A stretch of 64,000 bases of DNA from an uncultured Sphingomonas sp. GTDB lineage: Bacteria > Pseudomonadota > Alphaproteobacteria > Sphingomonadales > Sphingomonadaceae. Numbering within the stretch: position 1 is the stretch's first letter; each line of letters starts with the position of its first letter. A program made the position numbers and the translations under genes. The notes below the pieces were generated by a model. The model was not told where the DNA came from. It saw only the letters and a program-made list of their open reading frames with translations, and made no database searches. Positions 34,301-43,359 of this stretch are shown in pieces. Location of the stretch: assembly GCF_913062585.1 (NCBI RefSeq), contig NZ_CAJXWX010000015.1, positions 1 to 64,000 of the forward strand, read 5' to 3'.

Positions 34301-37300
34301 CCCTGGCGACGGTCAGCGCGGATGGGACCAGCCTGATTGGCTCGGGCGAGGTCGGCGCAACCGTGACGGTTCGGGACGCGGCGGGCCAGCCGGTCGGTAC
34401 CGCCACGGTGGGCAGCGACGGCGGTTTCAGCGTCGCGCTACCCGGCGGCATCGCGAACGGCCAGACGCTGTCGGTGGTACAGAGCGATGCGGCTGGCAAT
34501 GTCTCGCCCGCCACCGCGACGGTGACGCCCGATCTGGTCGCGCCCGCTGCACCGACCGCTACGCTGGCGCCGGGCGGAACGAGCCTGTCCGGCACCGGCG
34601 AGCCCGGCGCGACGGTCGAGATACGCGACGCCGCAGGCACCGTCATCGGCCGCGCGACGGTCGATCCGCAAGGCGCCTTCACCGCACCCCTCGCCACGCC
34701 ACAGGCGAATGGCGAGACGCTGATCGTCAGCCAGACGGACGCGGCGGGCAATGTCTCGCCGGCGATCACGGTGACCGCGCCCGATACGACCGCGCCCGAC
34801 GCGCCCATCGCGACGCTGTCGAGCGACGGCGCCTCGGTCTATGGCAATGGCGAGCCCGGCGCGACGGTGCGGGTCGTCGATGCGGGCGGCACGACGCTGG
34901 GCAGCGCGGTCGTCGGCAGCGATGGCCTGTTCGTGGTGACGCTGGCCACGCCGCAGACCAATGGCCAGATCCTCTCCGCCGACCAGAGCGATGCGGCGGG
35001 CAATGTCTCGCCACCCAGCATCGTTGCCGCGCCGGACGTCACCGCGCCCGATGCGCCGGTCGCGACCATCTCCGTCGACGGTAGCGTGGTGAGCGGGACC
35101 GGCGAGCCCTTCGCCACCGTGACGGTGCGCGGTCCCGGCGGCGTCGTGATCGGCAGCGCGCAGGTCGACGCGAATGGCAGCTATGCCGCCACGCTGACCC
35201 CGCCCCAGGCCAATGGCGAGGTGCTGTCCCTCGACCAGGCCGATCGCGGCGGCAACGTCTCGGCCAGCACGTCGCTGACCGCGCCGGACATCACGGCGCC
35301 CACGGGCCTGACCGCCGCGATCAGCGGCGACGGCACGATCGTCAGCGGCCAGGCGGAAGCGGGCGCGACCGTGACGATCCGCGATCCCTCGGGTCAGGTG
35401 ATCGGCACCGGCACCGCGGGCGCGACCGGCGCCTATGCGGTGACGCTCACCACGGCGCAGGTGAATGGCGAGGTGCTTCAGGCGACCCAGGCCGATGCCG
35501 CCGGGAACGTCTCCGCGCCCAGCCCGGCCATAGCGCCCGACATCACGCCGCCCGCCGCGCCGCTGATCGCCCTCGACGCGACGGGCGCCAATGCCATCGG
35601 CACCGGCGAGGTCGGCGCGACCGTGACGCTGCGTGACGCGGGCGGCACCGTGATCGGGACCGGCGTGGTGGAGGCGGACGGCCGTTTCGCCGTGCCTCTG
35701 ACCCCGGCCCAGGCCAATGGCGGGACGGTGACCGCGACGCTGACCGACGCGGCCGGCAATGTCTCGCCGGTGGTGACGGTCTTCGCGCCCGACATCACGC
35801 CTCCGGTGGCCCCCATCGCGGCGCTGGATGCGACTGGCACGATCGTGTCGGGTACGGGAGAAGCGGGTGCGACCGTCACCGTGCGCGACGCGAACGGTGC
35901 AGTGCTGGGCAGCGCTCTGGTCGGCACGCAGGGCGGCTATGCCGTGACGCTGTCCGCCGCGCAGCTCGACAGCCAGGTGCTCAGCGTGACGCAGGCGGAT
36001 GCGGCGGGCAACGGATCGCCCGCGACCAGCATCGTCGCGCTCGACCGCACGCCGCCTGCCGCCCCGCTGGGCAGCGTGTCCGGCGACGGCGCGACCCTGA
36101 CCGGCACGGGCGAGGTCGGTGCGGTCGTCACCGTGACCGACCCGGTCGGCCTGGTCCTCGCGACCGTGCCCGTCGGTGCGGATGGCAGCTTCGGCGTGAC
36201 CCTGTCGCCGCCGCTGACCAACGGCCAGATCCTGACGCTGACCCAGGCCGATGCGGCGGGCAACGTCTCGGCCCCCGGCAATGCGACCGCGCCCGACCTG
36301 ATCCCCAACGACACGCCCCTCGCCCCGACCGCGACCGTCGCCGCCGATGGCGCGAGCGTCAGCGGCACCGGCCAGGCGGGGACCGCGATCACCGTGCGCG
36401 ATGCGGACGGTACGATCATCGGCACCGGCATCGTCGCGGGGGACGGCAGCTACACCGCGACCCTGACCACGCCGCAGCGCAACGGCGAGATCGTGCGCGT
36501 GACCCAGACCGATGCGGAGGGCGATGTCTCGCCCCCCGCCACCGCGACCGCGCCCGACCTGACGCCGCCCGCCCTTCCGGCGGCGACGATCGACGCCACC
36601 GGCACGGTGGTCAGCGGCACGGGTGAGGTCGGCGCAACCGTCCGCGTGCTCGACGCAAGCGGTACGCAACTGGGCAGCGCGACGGTCGGCGCCGGCGGCA
36701 GCTATGCCGTGGTCCTGCCGACCGCCCAGATCAACGGCCAGGCGCTGAGCGTGGTGCAGGCGGACGTGGCGGGCAACACATCCCCCGCCGCCCCGCTGAC
36801 CGCGCCCGACCTGACCGCCCCGCTCGCCCCCACCGGGCTGGTCGCGGGCGACGGCACCAGCCTGAGCGGCACCGGCGAGGTCGGCGCGACCGTCACCATT
36901 CGCGACCCCGGCGGCGCGGTGATCGGTAGCGCGCTGGTCGGTGCGGACGGCATTTTCACCGCGCCGCTCACGCCCGCCCAGGCCAATGGACAGGCGCTGA
37001 CGCTGACCCAGGCCGATGCGGCGGGCAATGTATCGGCCGTCGCGCAGGCGACCGCGCCCGACATCACCGCGCCGACCGGCCTGACCGCCGCCATCAACGG
37101 CGTCGGTACGCTGGTCAGCGGCACCGGAGAGGCGGGCGCGACCGTCACCGTGCGCGATGCGCTGGGCAATGCGATCGGCACCGCGACCGTGGCCGCCAAT
37201 GGCAGCTATGCGGTCACGCTGACGACCGCCCAGGCCAATGGCCAGGCGCTCACCGTCATTCAGGCCGACGCGGCCGGGAACGCCTCGCCGCCCAGCCCGC

Positions 37301-39738
37301 TGACCGCCCCCGACATTACCCCGCCCGCCGCGCCGGTCGCGCTGGTCAACGGGACGGGCACGGTCGTCACCGGCACCGGCGAAGCGGGTGCCACGGTGCG
37401 CATCCTCGATCCGCTGGGGCAGCAGGTCGGCAGCGCAGTCGTCGGCAGCGACGGCGGCTATAGCGCGACGCTGACCACGCCGCAGGCCAATGGCCAGGCG
37501 CTGACCGTGACCCAGGTCGATGCGGCGGGCAACATATCGGCCCCGACGCCGCTAAGTGCCCCGGACATCACGCCGCCCGCCCCGCCGACCGCCGCGATCA
37601 ACGCCACCGGCACGATCGTGACCGGCACCGGAGAGGTCGGCGCGAGCGTGGAGGTCCGCAATGCGGCGGGCACCGTCATCGGCACCGGCACGGTGGCAAC
37701 CGGCGGTATCTATGCGGTCACGCTGACGCCCCCCCAGGTCGCGGGCGAGACGCTGAATATCGGCTTGCGCGACGGGGCGGGCAATGCCTCGACCACCGTA
37801 TCGATCACCGCCCCGTTCGACATCAGCGCCTTCGACAATGCCGCCTCGGCGACCGTCGACCTGCTGCCGGTCCAGACGAACGAGACGCTGGGCAACGCCA
37901 ATTACACCGCGCTCGTCTCGCTCGGCCTCATCAATCTCGACGCGCAGGTGCTGGCCATCCCCAACGTCCAGTTCACGGTCCAGCCGGGCCACACCTTGGA
38001 CGCGACCTTCACCTATAACGCGACGCTGTCGCTGGGCGTCGCCAGCGGCTATTCGGTGGTGGTCCAGCGTTTGGACGGCACCAACTGGGTCGCGGTCGAG
38101 GGCAGCGGCAATTCCTCGCTGCTGGAGGTCCGCCTGCTGAACGGCAACCTGGTCGCCAATGCCGATCTGGGGCCGGGCCAGTACCGGGCCTTCGTCACCT
38201 TCGACAATACGCTGGGCATCGGGCTGCTCGGGGGCTTAAGCGTCGCGGGTGTCAATTCCGACTTCACCGATATCGGCCAGGTCGTGGCCGGGGCGACCAT
38301 CGGCAATGTCATCACCGATCCCGGCCCCACCGGCCAGGTCGATGTGGTCAGCCCGCAGACCCGGGTGGAAAGCGTCACGCTGAACGGCGTCACCACCGCG
38401 ATCACCGCCGACGACACGGTGGTGATCGGGCAATGGGGTACGCTGACCATCGACCGCGATGGCAGCTACAGCTACACGCCCAATGCCGATGCCGCGGTGA
38501 TCGGCAAGGTCGACCGCTTCTCCTACACGCTGCTCGACGCCAGCGACGGCGAGCGGGAAAGCGCGACGCTGGCGATCACGATCGGCAGCCCGGACGTGAC
38601 CGGCGCGCCCGTCGCGGTGAACGATGTCGCGACGGCGAATGCCACCTTCGTCAACCAGGTGGAGACCCGCGCGCCGGCGGTCGACACGACCTTCCCCACA
38701 CCGACCGCAGGGCTGTTCACCGGGCCGCAGACCGCCCGGATCACCGACAGCTTCACCGTCGATGCCAACAGCGTGTCGAACGTCACCCTGACGGCGGCGA
38801 TCGCACCGGGCCTGTCGGTCCTGCCCAGCTATACGATCACGGTCACCAATGCGGCGGGCGCGGTCGTCGGCACCGCCTCCGGCACGGCGCTGGCAGGGGT
38901 CGGCGGACTGGTCGGATCGGGCATCAGCGTCACGATGAACGGCCTGCCCTCGGGGACCTATAACTACACGATCACCAGCACCAACCCCTTGGGCGCGAGC
39001 TTCACCACCAGCGTCTATGTCGCCGAGACGGTCACCCATCTCGACCGGTTCACCTTTACCGGTGCGACCCCGGTCAGCGGCGAATTGCTGGCCAACGACA
39101 CGCTGGGCAGCCCGTTCCTGGGGATCAAGGTGCTGGTCGGCGGCAGCTTCGTCGATGTCGGCGATGCCGGACAGACGCTGACCGGCGCGCACGGCACGCT
39201 GACCATCGACGAGGTCGGCCGCTACACCTATCAGCCGACGACGCCGGTCGCCTATGCTGCGACCGATCCGATCGACAGCTTCACCTATCAGATCGTGCAG
39301 CCCGACGGGCAGGTCTCGACCGCGCGGCTGGACGTCGCGATCGACATCGCCAACAACGGCGTTGCCCCCGCCTTCCCGACCGCGACGATCACCGCTTTGT
39401 CGGCCGATGATGCGGTGACGCTACACGCCGATGTGGTGCCGATGACGCTGATGGCGGCCGACCATCCCGTCGCCACGGCGGATCATGCGGACGCCCGGCT
39501 GGCACTGTCGCTGATGGAGGGTCAGGGCAGCGTCGAGGATGTGCTGTCCCGCTATCTGGATGCACTCGGCCCGGACACCGGCGCCGGAACCGGCCTGGCG
39601 GCGAATGTCGAACTCCATGCGAATCCGGTCGTTACCGATCCCATTGCGACGCCGGACCTACCGCTCGACCCGCTGGGCTATCTGACCGTTTCCGTCGATC
39701 CGGAGCATGAAAAGCCCGTCATGCTCCACACCATCTGA
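31309..39738 (+). CDS. BapA/LapF-like giant repeat adhesin (type I secreted)
   Basis: A 2,809-residue surface adhesin. Residues 1-150 form a BapA-prefix domain with a glycine-rich hydrophobic stretch (ILPAVLGVAGVGGLVAAVSG). Residues 151-2168 are 24 tandem Ig-like repeats of about 84 residues (pattern GTGEPGATVTVRD, NGGTLTVSQSDPAGN, SP). Residues 2169-2809 are a conserved C-terminal module (DLLPVQTNETLGNANYTA, GPGQYRAFVTFDNTLG) plus two VCBS-like segments ending HGTLTIDEVGRYTYQP. No RTX nonapeptides are visible, so the secretion signal must be the atypical C-terminus (LGYLTVSVDPEHEKP). ATG 31309 has GGGAGG eight bases upstream. The next three genes encode its secretion system. It should mediate attachment and biofilm formation. 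Confidence 0.92.
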   Translation: MQTEIIAKATGTTTTASGDVIELTVPSVVRLDLDRSRVAAMERQGDDLILRLTDGQTIRIDHFYATQQGMVSDLVLRDDRGGQWLAHPAASGTGRFTPLSDIDELIGAGHGDGGASGFILPAVLGVAGVGGLVAAVSGGGGKDRTPDATADTQPPAQPTASFTARGESVSGTGEAGATVRVTDPAGNVIGTGTVGADGRFTVPVNPPQANGQPVTVTQTDAAGNVSPAATATAPDITPPAAPVATLNEQGTTITGTGEPGATVTVRDATGQSLGTSIVGAGGTYTLSLTTPQANGGTLTVTQSDPAGNISPAITLTAPDITPPAAPTATITGDGTGITGTGEPGATVTVRDATGQSLGTAIVGAGGTYTLSLTTPQTDGGTLIVSQSDPAGNASPPMSLTTPDMTAPDAPTATIAADGASITGTGEPGATVTVRDATGQALGTATVGTDGNYTVPLTSPQANGGTLTVSQSDPAGNISPTTTVTAPDTTAPAAPTATIAADGATITGTGEPGATVTVRDTTGQLLGTATVGTDGSYSVPLTSPQANGGTLSVSQSDPAGNASPTTTVTAPDTTAPAAPTATIAADGTSVSGTGEPGATVTVRDAAGQPLGTATVGTNGSYSVPLTSPQANGGTLSVSQSDPAGNASPATTVTAPDTTAPAAPTATIAADGTSITGTGEPGATVTVRDATGQPLGTATVGTDGSYSVSLASPQANGGTLTVSQSDPAGNISPATTVTAPDTTAPAAPTATIAADGTSVSGTGEPGATVTVRDATGQPLGSATVGTDGSYSVPLASPQANGGTLSVSQSDPAGNASPATTVTAPDTTAPAAPTATIAADGTSITGTGEPGATVTVRDAIGQPLGTATVGSDGSYSVPLTSPQANGGTLTVSQSDSAGNISPATTVTARDTTAPAAPTATIAADGTSITGTGEPGATVTVRDATGQPLGTATVGTDGNYSVPLSSPQANGGTLSVSQSDPAGNTSPATSVTAPDITPPAAPLATVSADGTSLIGSGEVGATVTVRDAAGQPVGTATVGSDGGFSVALPGGIANGQTLSVVQSDAAGNVSPATATVTPDLVAPAAPTATLAPGGTSLSGTGEPGATVEIRDAAGTVIGRATVDPQGAFTAPLATPQANGETLIVSQTDAAGNVSPAITVTAPDTTAPDAPIATLSSDGASVYGNGEPGATVRVVDAGGTTLGSAVVGSDGLFVVTLATPQTNGQILSADQSDAAGNVSPPSIVAAPDVTAPDAPVATISVDGSVVSGTGEPFATVTVRGPGGVVIGSAQVDANGSYAATLTPPQANGEVLSLDQADRGGNVSASTSLTAPDITAPTGLTAAISGDGTIVSGQAEAGATVTIRDPSGQVIGTGTAGATGAYAVTLTTAQVNGEVLQATQADAAGNVSAPSPAIAPDITPPAAPLIALDATGANAIGTGEVGATVTLRDAGGTVIGTGVVEADGRFAVPLTPAQANGGTVTATLTDAAGNVSPVVTVFAPDITPPVAPIAALDATGTIVSGTGEAGATVTVRDANGAVLGSALVGTQGGYAVTLSAAQLDSQVLSVTQADAAGNGSPATSIVALDRTPPAAPLGSVSGDGATLTGTGEVGAVVTVTDPVGLVLATVPVGADGSFGVTLSPPLTNGQILTLTQADAAGNVSAPGNATAPDLIPNDTPLAPTATVAADGASVSGTGQAGTAITVRDADGTIIGTGIVAGDGSYTATLTTPQRNGEIVRVTQTDAEGDVSPPATATAPDLTPPALPAATIDATGTVVSGTGEVGATVRVLDASGTQLGSATVGAGGSYAVVLPTAQINGQALSVVQADVAGNTSPAAPLTAPDLTAPLAPTGLVAGDGTSLSGTGEVGATVTIRDPGGAVIGSALVGADGIFTAPLTPAQANGQALTLTQADAAGNVSAVAQATAPDITAPTGLTAAINGVGTLVSGTGEAGATVTVRDALGNAIGTATVAANGSYAVTLTTAQANGQALTVIQADAAGNASPPSPLTAPDITPPAAPVALVNGTGTVVTGTGEAGATVRILDPLGQQVGSAVVGSDGGYSATLTTPQANGQALTVTQVDAAGNISAPTPLSAPDITPPAPPTAAINATGTIVTGTGEVGASVEVRNAAGTVIGTGTVATGGIYAVTLTPPQVAGETLNIGLRDGAGNASTTVSITAPFDISAFDNAASATVDLLPVQTNETLGNANYTALVSLGLINLDAQVLAIPNVQFTVQPGHTLDATFTYNATLSLGVASGYSVVVQRLDGTNWVAVEGSGNSSLLEVRLLNGNLVANADLGPGQYRAFVTFDNTLGIGLLGGLSVAGVNSDFTDIGQVVAGATIGNVITDPGPTGQVDVVSPQTRVESVTLNGVTTAITADDTVVIGQWGTLTIDRDGSYSYTPNADAAVIGKVDRFSYTLLDASDGERESATLAITIGSPDVTGAPVAVNDVATANATFVNQVETRAPAVDTTFPTPTAGLFTGPQTARITDSFTVDANSVSNVTLTAAIAPGLSVLPSYTITVTNAAGAVVGTASGTALAGVGGLVGSGISVTMNGLPSGTYNYTITSTNPLGASFTTSVYVAETVTHLDRFTFTGATPVSGELLANDTLGSPFLGIKVLVGGSFVDVGDAGQTLTGAHGTLTIDEVGRYTYQPTTPVAYAATDPIDSFTYQIVQPDGQVSTARLDVAIDIANNGVAPAFPTATITALSADDAVTLHADVVPMTLMAADHPVATADHADARLALSLMEGQGSVEDVLSRYLDALGPDTGAGTGLAANVELHANPVVTDPIATPDLPLDPLGYLTVSVDPEHEKPVMLHTI
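31759..37812 (+). repeat. 24 tandem 252-bp repeats within the adhesin gene
   Basis: Repeat 1 is 249 bases (31759-32007); from 32008 repeats start every 252 bases (32008, 32260, 32512 and so on), except that repeat 19 is nine bases longer. Repeats 4-10 (32512-34275) are nearly identical in DNA as well as protein, while repeats 11-24 have diverged to family-level similarity. Repeats 2 and 3 are a second close pair. This gradient indicates recent amplification or gene conversion near the 5' end. Confidence 0.93.
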
Positions 39739-39778
39739 CCATCTTGCGCAACGATCCGAAAACGGAGTTGATTTCAAG

Positions 39779-39806
39779 CGCCAAGGGGGCTTCCCTTTGG
39801 CGTTTA
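39779..39806 (+). terminator. Rho-independent terminator after the adhesin gene
   Basis: CGCCAAGGG and CCCTTTGGCG form a strong stem with a short loop, followed by TTTAATCCC and more T-rich sequence. It lies 40 bases after the adhesin stop and 114 before the outer-membrane channel gene, so adhesin and transporter are probably transcribed at different levels. Confidence 0.78.
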
Positions 39807-39919
39807 ATCCCTTTTCTTTAAATAGTTTAGTTCAATCCTCTCCCATGTCGGACAGGTTGGGACGGTTGACGAATCACGAGTGGCGCGAACGCTACCATGG
39901 GCAATCGGGGAGGCTGGAA

Positions 39920-41215
39920 ATGATGACATGGGCGATAGGCGGGCTGCTGGCGACCGCCGCCGCGCAGCCGTCCGTCGCGGTCGTACCGGCCAATATGAGA
40001 GCGGTCACGCTGGAGAGCGCCATGCATGAGGTCATGGCCTGGCACCCCTCCGTCGCCCAGGCCGCCGCGACGGTCGAAGCGCGGGGCGAGGACGTGACCG
40101 TCGCCCGTGCGGGCTATCTGCCCCGGATCAGCGCGGGCGTCGGCAGCGGCTACGACAATCGGCTGGGCAGCGTCTGGCGGCCGCGGCCTCAGCTGTCGGC
40201 GTCGCAGATGCTCTACGACTTCGGCAAGGTCGCGGGCGCGGTCGAGTCCGCGCGGGCGGGCACCCGGATCGGGCGGGCGGACATGCTGCTGGCGATCGAC
40301 GGGCTGATCCGCGACACCGGCTATGCGCTGGTCGAGGTTCAGCGCAACGCCGCCCTGCGCGGGATCGCGGTCGAACAGCTGACCCGTATTCAGGAGATCA
40401 GCGCACTGGTCGAGAAGCGCTTCGGCAAGGGCGCGACGACCCGGTCCGATGCGCTCCAGGCCCAGTCGCGCGTGGCCGCCGCGCAGGCGACGCTGACCCG
40501 GATCGAGGCGGAGCAGCGCCGCTGGACCACGGGCCTCGCCTATCTGCTGGGTCGCGACACCCCGCCTGCGGTCGATCCCGGCGTCCCCGACTGGCTGATG
40601 GCGAGTTGCACCCGTGCCACCACGGTCGAGTGGGCGGATGTGCCCGCGATCATGCGCGCCCGTGCGCAATATGAGCAGGCGAGCGCCGAAAGCCGCCGCG
40701 TCCATGCCGCGCGCCTGCCCACCGTCGCGCTGGCGGGCGATGCCTCGACCGATGTCGCGGCGCCCTTTTCCGACCGCAGCCTGTATAATTTCGGGCTGAA
40801 CGTCAGCAGCGACGTGTTCGGCGGCAATGCGGTCCGCGCCCGCGTGCGCAGCGCCGATTACGGCGTCCGTGCCGCGCAGGCCGCCGAACAGGCCGCCCGC
40901 AACGACGTCGCCCAGGAGCTGGCCGCCGGACAGACGCAGATGGCGGGCCTATCGCAATTGCTGGGCACCCTGGCGGCGCGGCAGGACAATATGATCGAGA
41001 CGGGCAAGCTCTATCGCCTGCAATATCTCGACATGGGCACGCGTACGCTGGTCGACCTGCTCAATGCCGAACAGGAACTGCAACAGGCGCGGTTCGATGC
41101 GGTCAACACGGCGCACGACCTGCGGCGGCTCGCGCTCGACTGCCTCTATTATTCGGGCCGGGCACGCGACGATTTCGGGCTGACCGGCACGTCGATCCGG
41201 GGTGTGACGCTGTGA
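39920..41215 (+). CDS. TolC-family outer-membrane channel of the adhesin secretion system
   Basis: A 431-residue TolC/LapE/AggA-type protein. After a signal peptide (IGGLLATAAAQ) come the two TolC repeats of long helices: SAMHEVMAWHPSVAQAAATV, LIRDTGYALVEVQRNAALRG, then a second set with YEQASAESRRVHAARLPTVA, and QYLDMGTRTLVDLLNAEQEL, which is the best family marker. ATG 39920 follows GGGGAGG; a longer open frame starting at 39707 lacks a ribosome site and crosses the terminator. It overlaps the ABC gene (GTGA/ATGA style). It provides the outer-membrane exit for the adhesin. Confidence 0.9.
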   Translation: MMTWAIGGLLATAAAQPSVAVVPANMRAVTLESAMHEVMAWHPSVAQAAATVEARGEDVTVARAGYLPRISAGVGSGYDNRLGSVWRPRPQLSASQMLYDFGKVAGAVESARAGTRIGRADMLLAIDGLIRDTGYALVEVQRNAALRGIAVEQLTRIQEISALVEKRFGKGATTRSDALQAQSRVAAAQATLTRIEAEQRRWTTGLAYLLGRDTPPAVDPGVPDWLMASCTRATTVEWADVPAIMRARAQYEQASAESRRVHAARLPTVALAGDASTDVAAPFSDRSLYNFGLNVSSDVFGGNAVRARVRSADYGVRAAQAAEQAARNDVAQELAAGQTQMAGLSQLLGTLAARQDNMIETGKLYRLQYLDMGTRTLVDLLNAEQELQQARFDAVNTAHDLRRLALDCLYYSGRARDDFGLTGTSIRGVTL

Positions 41216-43359
41216 CGGCCGCCACCACCGATCCGCTCGCCTGGATCGACATGATGGGCCAGGTGGCACGCCATTACCGCATGTCCTTTGCCGAGCAGCG
41301 GGCGCGCCTGACGACGCTGTGGCAGGCGGGTGGGGATGACGAAATGCGGGTCCGGGCGCTGGCGCGCGCGAGCGGCCTGTCCGTGCGCTTCGTGATGCCC
41401 GGCGCGATGCGGCTGACCAGCTGGCGCCTGCCGGTCATCGCCTGGCTGAACGATGGCGAGCTGGCGCTGATCACCGGCATCGACGCGGACGGCCAGGCGC
41501 TGTTCACCGTGGCGGGCGAGGATGGCCAATCCGCCCAGCGCCCGCTCGCCACGGTGGTCGAACAGACGCGGCTGTTCGTCGTGCCCCGCCCCGCACGCTC
41601 GGCGGCCGATATTCGGGTCGACAGCTATATCCGCCCCTTCCAGGAGCATTGGCTCCGCCGCCTGCTGCTTCAGGATATGAGGGGCTATGGCCATGTCGCC
41701 ATCGCCTCGATCGTCACCAACTGCCTGGGTCTGGCGGGGGTGTTGTTCTCGATGCAGGTCTATGACCGCGTCGTCCCCGCCCAGTCGATGCCGACGCTCT
41801 ACATCCTGTTCATCGGCGTGATCCTGGCGACCGGGTTCGACTTCGTGCTGCGCCGGTTGCGCGTCGGGATCACCGATATTCTGGGCAAGCGCGCCGATCT
41901 GCGCCTGTCGGACCTGGTGTTCGGCCATGCGCTGCGCGTACGAAACCGGGCACGGCCGACCTCGACCGGCACCTTCATCGCGCAGCTCCGCGACTTGGAT
42001 CAGGTGCGCGATATGCTGACCTCGACCACCGTCGCGGCGGTGGCCGACCTGCCCTTCTTCCTGCTGTTCCTGGTGATCCTAGCCTTTATCGGCGGCTCGC
42101 TGGCGCTGGTGCCCGTGGTGGCGCTGGTCGCATTGCTGGTGCCCAGCCTGCTCGCCCAGCGGCGGCTGCGCGCCCATGCGACCGAGTCGATGCGCGAGAC
42201 CTCGCTGCGCAACGCCCTGCTGGTCGAGGCGGTGCAAGGCATCGAGGACATCAAGACGCTTCAGGCCGAGGAGCGTTTCCAGCGCCAGTGGAACCATTGC
42301 AACGCGGTGGCAGGCGAAGCGCAACTGCGCCTTCGCGGTCTGACCGCCAGCCTGTCGACCTGGGCGCAGAGCGTGCAGAACGCGGTCTACGCCACCGTCA
42401 TCTTCGTCGGCGCGCCGATGGTGATTGCGGGCGACATCACGACCGGCGCGCTGGTCGCCACCTCGATGCTGGCCAGCCGGATGATGGCCCCGATGGGCCA
42501 GGTCTCGCACCTGCTCGGCCGCTATCAACATGCCAAAGTCGCGGCGGGCAGCCTGGACCAGATCATGGCGCTGCCGGTCGACAATCCGGATGCCGAGCAT
42601 CGCATCCCCCTGCCCGCGGTCGATGGGCGTTTCGCCCTTCGCGGCGCGGTGTTCAGCTATGCCGACCCCAATGCCCCGCCCGCGCTGACCGTGCCGAAGC
42701 TGGATATCGTGGGCGGCGAGACGATCGCGCTGCTGGGCCGTAACGGCGCGGGCAAGTCGACGTTGCTGCAAGGTCTGTCGGGGATGTTGCAGCCCGTGTC
42801 GGGCGAGATCCTGCTCGACGATCTGGCGCTGCACCAGATCGACCCCGGCGACGTCCGCCGCGACGTCGCGCTCCTGACCCAGAACAGTCGCCTCTTCCAC
42901 GGCACCTTGCACGAGAATCTGACCATGGGTGCGCCGGTGGCCAGTCACGAGGCGATCCTCGCCGCGCTGGAGATGGTCGGCGCGATCGACTTCATCCGCC
43001 GCCTTCGCGACGGGCTGGAGCATGTCGTGCTCGAAGGCGGGCTGGGCCTGTCGGGCGGGCAGCAACAGGCGCTGCTGCTTGCCCGGCTGCTGATCCGCCA
43101 GCCGCAGGTGATGCTGCTCGACGAGCCCACCGCCGCGATGGACGAAGGGGCCGAGCGCCTGTTCATCGACCGCTTCCGCGACTGGAGCCGGGGGCGTACC
43201 GTCGTCATCGCCACCCACCGGATGCGGGTGCTCGACATGGTCGACCGGATCGTGGTGATCGACCAGGGCCAGATACTGCTCGACCAGCCCAAGGCGGCGG
43301 CCCTCGCCACCATGCAGGGTGCCGCACCAGCCCAGCCAGGTCGGAGCCAGGCGGCATGA
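41212..43359 (+). CDS. Type I secretion ABC exporter with degenerate C39-like domain (LapB type)
   Basis: A 715-residue fused permease-ATPase. Residues 1-135 are a C39 peptidase-like domain without the catalytic Cys, used for substrate docking in LapB/HlyB-like exporters. Membrane helices span about 150-440 (for example IVTNCLGLAGVLFSMQVYDR and LPFFLLFLVILAFIGGS). The ATPase has Walker A LLGRNGAGKST, signature GLSGGQQQALLLA, Walker B VMLLDEPTAAMD and switch His in VIATHRMRVLD. It drives export of the adhesin through the periplasmic adaptor and TolC channel encoded on either side, all with overlapping starts. Confidence 0.92.
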   Translation: MTAATTDPLAWIDMMGQVARHYRMSFAEQRARLTTLWQAGGDDEMRVRALARASGLSVRFVMPGAMRLTSWRLPVIAWLNDGELALITGIDADGQALFTVAGEDGQSAQRPLATVVEQTRLFVVPRPARSAADIRVDSYIRPFQEHWLRRLLLQDMRGYGHVAIASIVTNCLGLAGVLFSMQVYDRVVPAQSMPTLYILFIGVILATGFDFVLRRLRVGITDILGKRADLRLSDLVFGHALRVRNRARPTSTGTFIAQLRDLDQVRDMLTSTTVAAVADLPFFLLFLVILAFIGGSLALVPVVALVALLVPSLLAQRRLRAHATESMRETSLRNALLVEAVQGIEDIKTLQAEERFQRQWNHCNAVAGEAQLRLRGLTASLSTWAQSVQNAVYATVIFVGAPMVIAGDITTGALVATSMLASRMMAPMGQVSHLLGRYQHAKVAAGSLDQIMALPVDNPDAEHRIPLPAVDGRFALRGAVFSYADPNAPPALTVPKLDIVGGETIALLGRNGAGKSTLLQGLSGMLQPVSGEILLDDLALHQIDPGDVRRDVALLTQNSRLFHGTLHENLTMGAPVASHEAILAALEMVGAIDFIRRLRDGLEHVVLEGGLGLSGGQQQALLLARLLIRQPQVMLLDEPTAAMDEGAERLFIDRFRDWSRGRTVVIATHRMRVLDMVDRIVVIDQGQILLDQPKAAALATMQGAAPAQPGRSQAA

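Noticed and set aside
34438-36669. A 743-residue open frame on the minus strand opposite the adhesin
   Set aside because: It mirrors the GC-rich tandem repeats, is Arg/Gly/Asp-rich with no domain, and has repeats only because the sense strand does.
31759-37812. The regular 252-bp repeats as a CRISPR-like or satellite array
   Set aside because: They are in frame, encode Ig-like domains and have no spacers.
36000-39738. RTX calcium-binding nonapeptides in the adhesin C-terminus
   Set aside because: I read the C-terminal 640 residues and found no GGxGxDxxx series.
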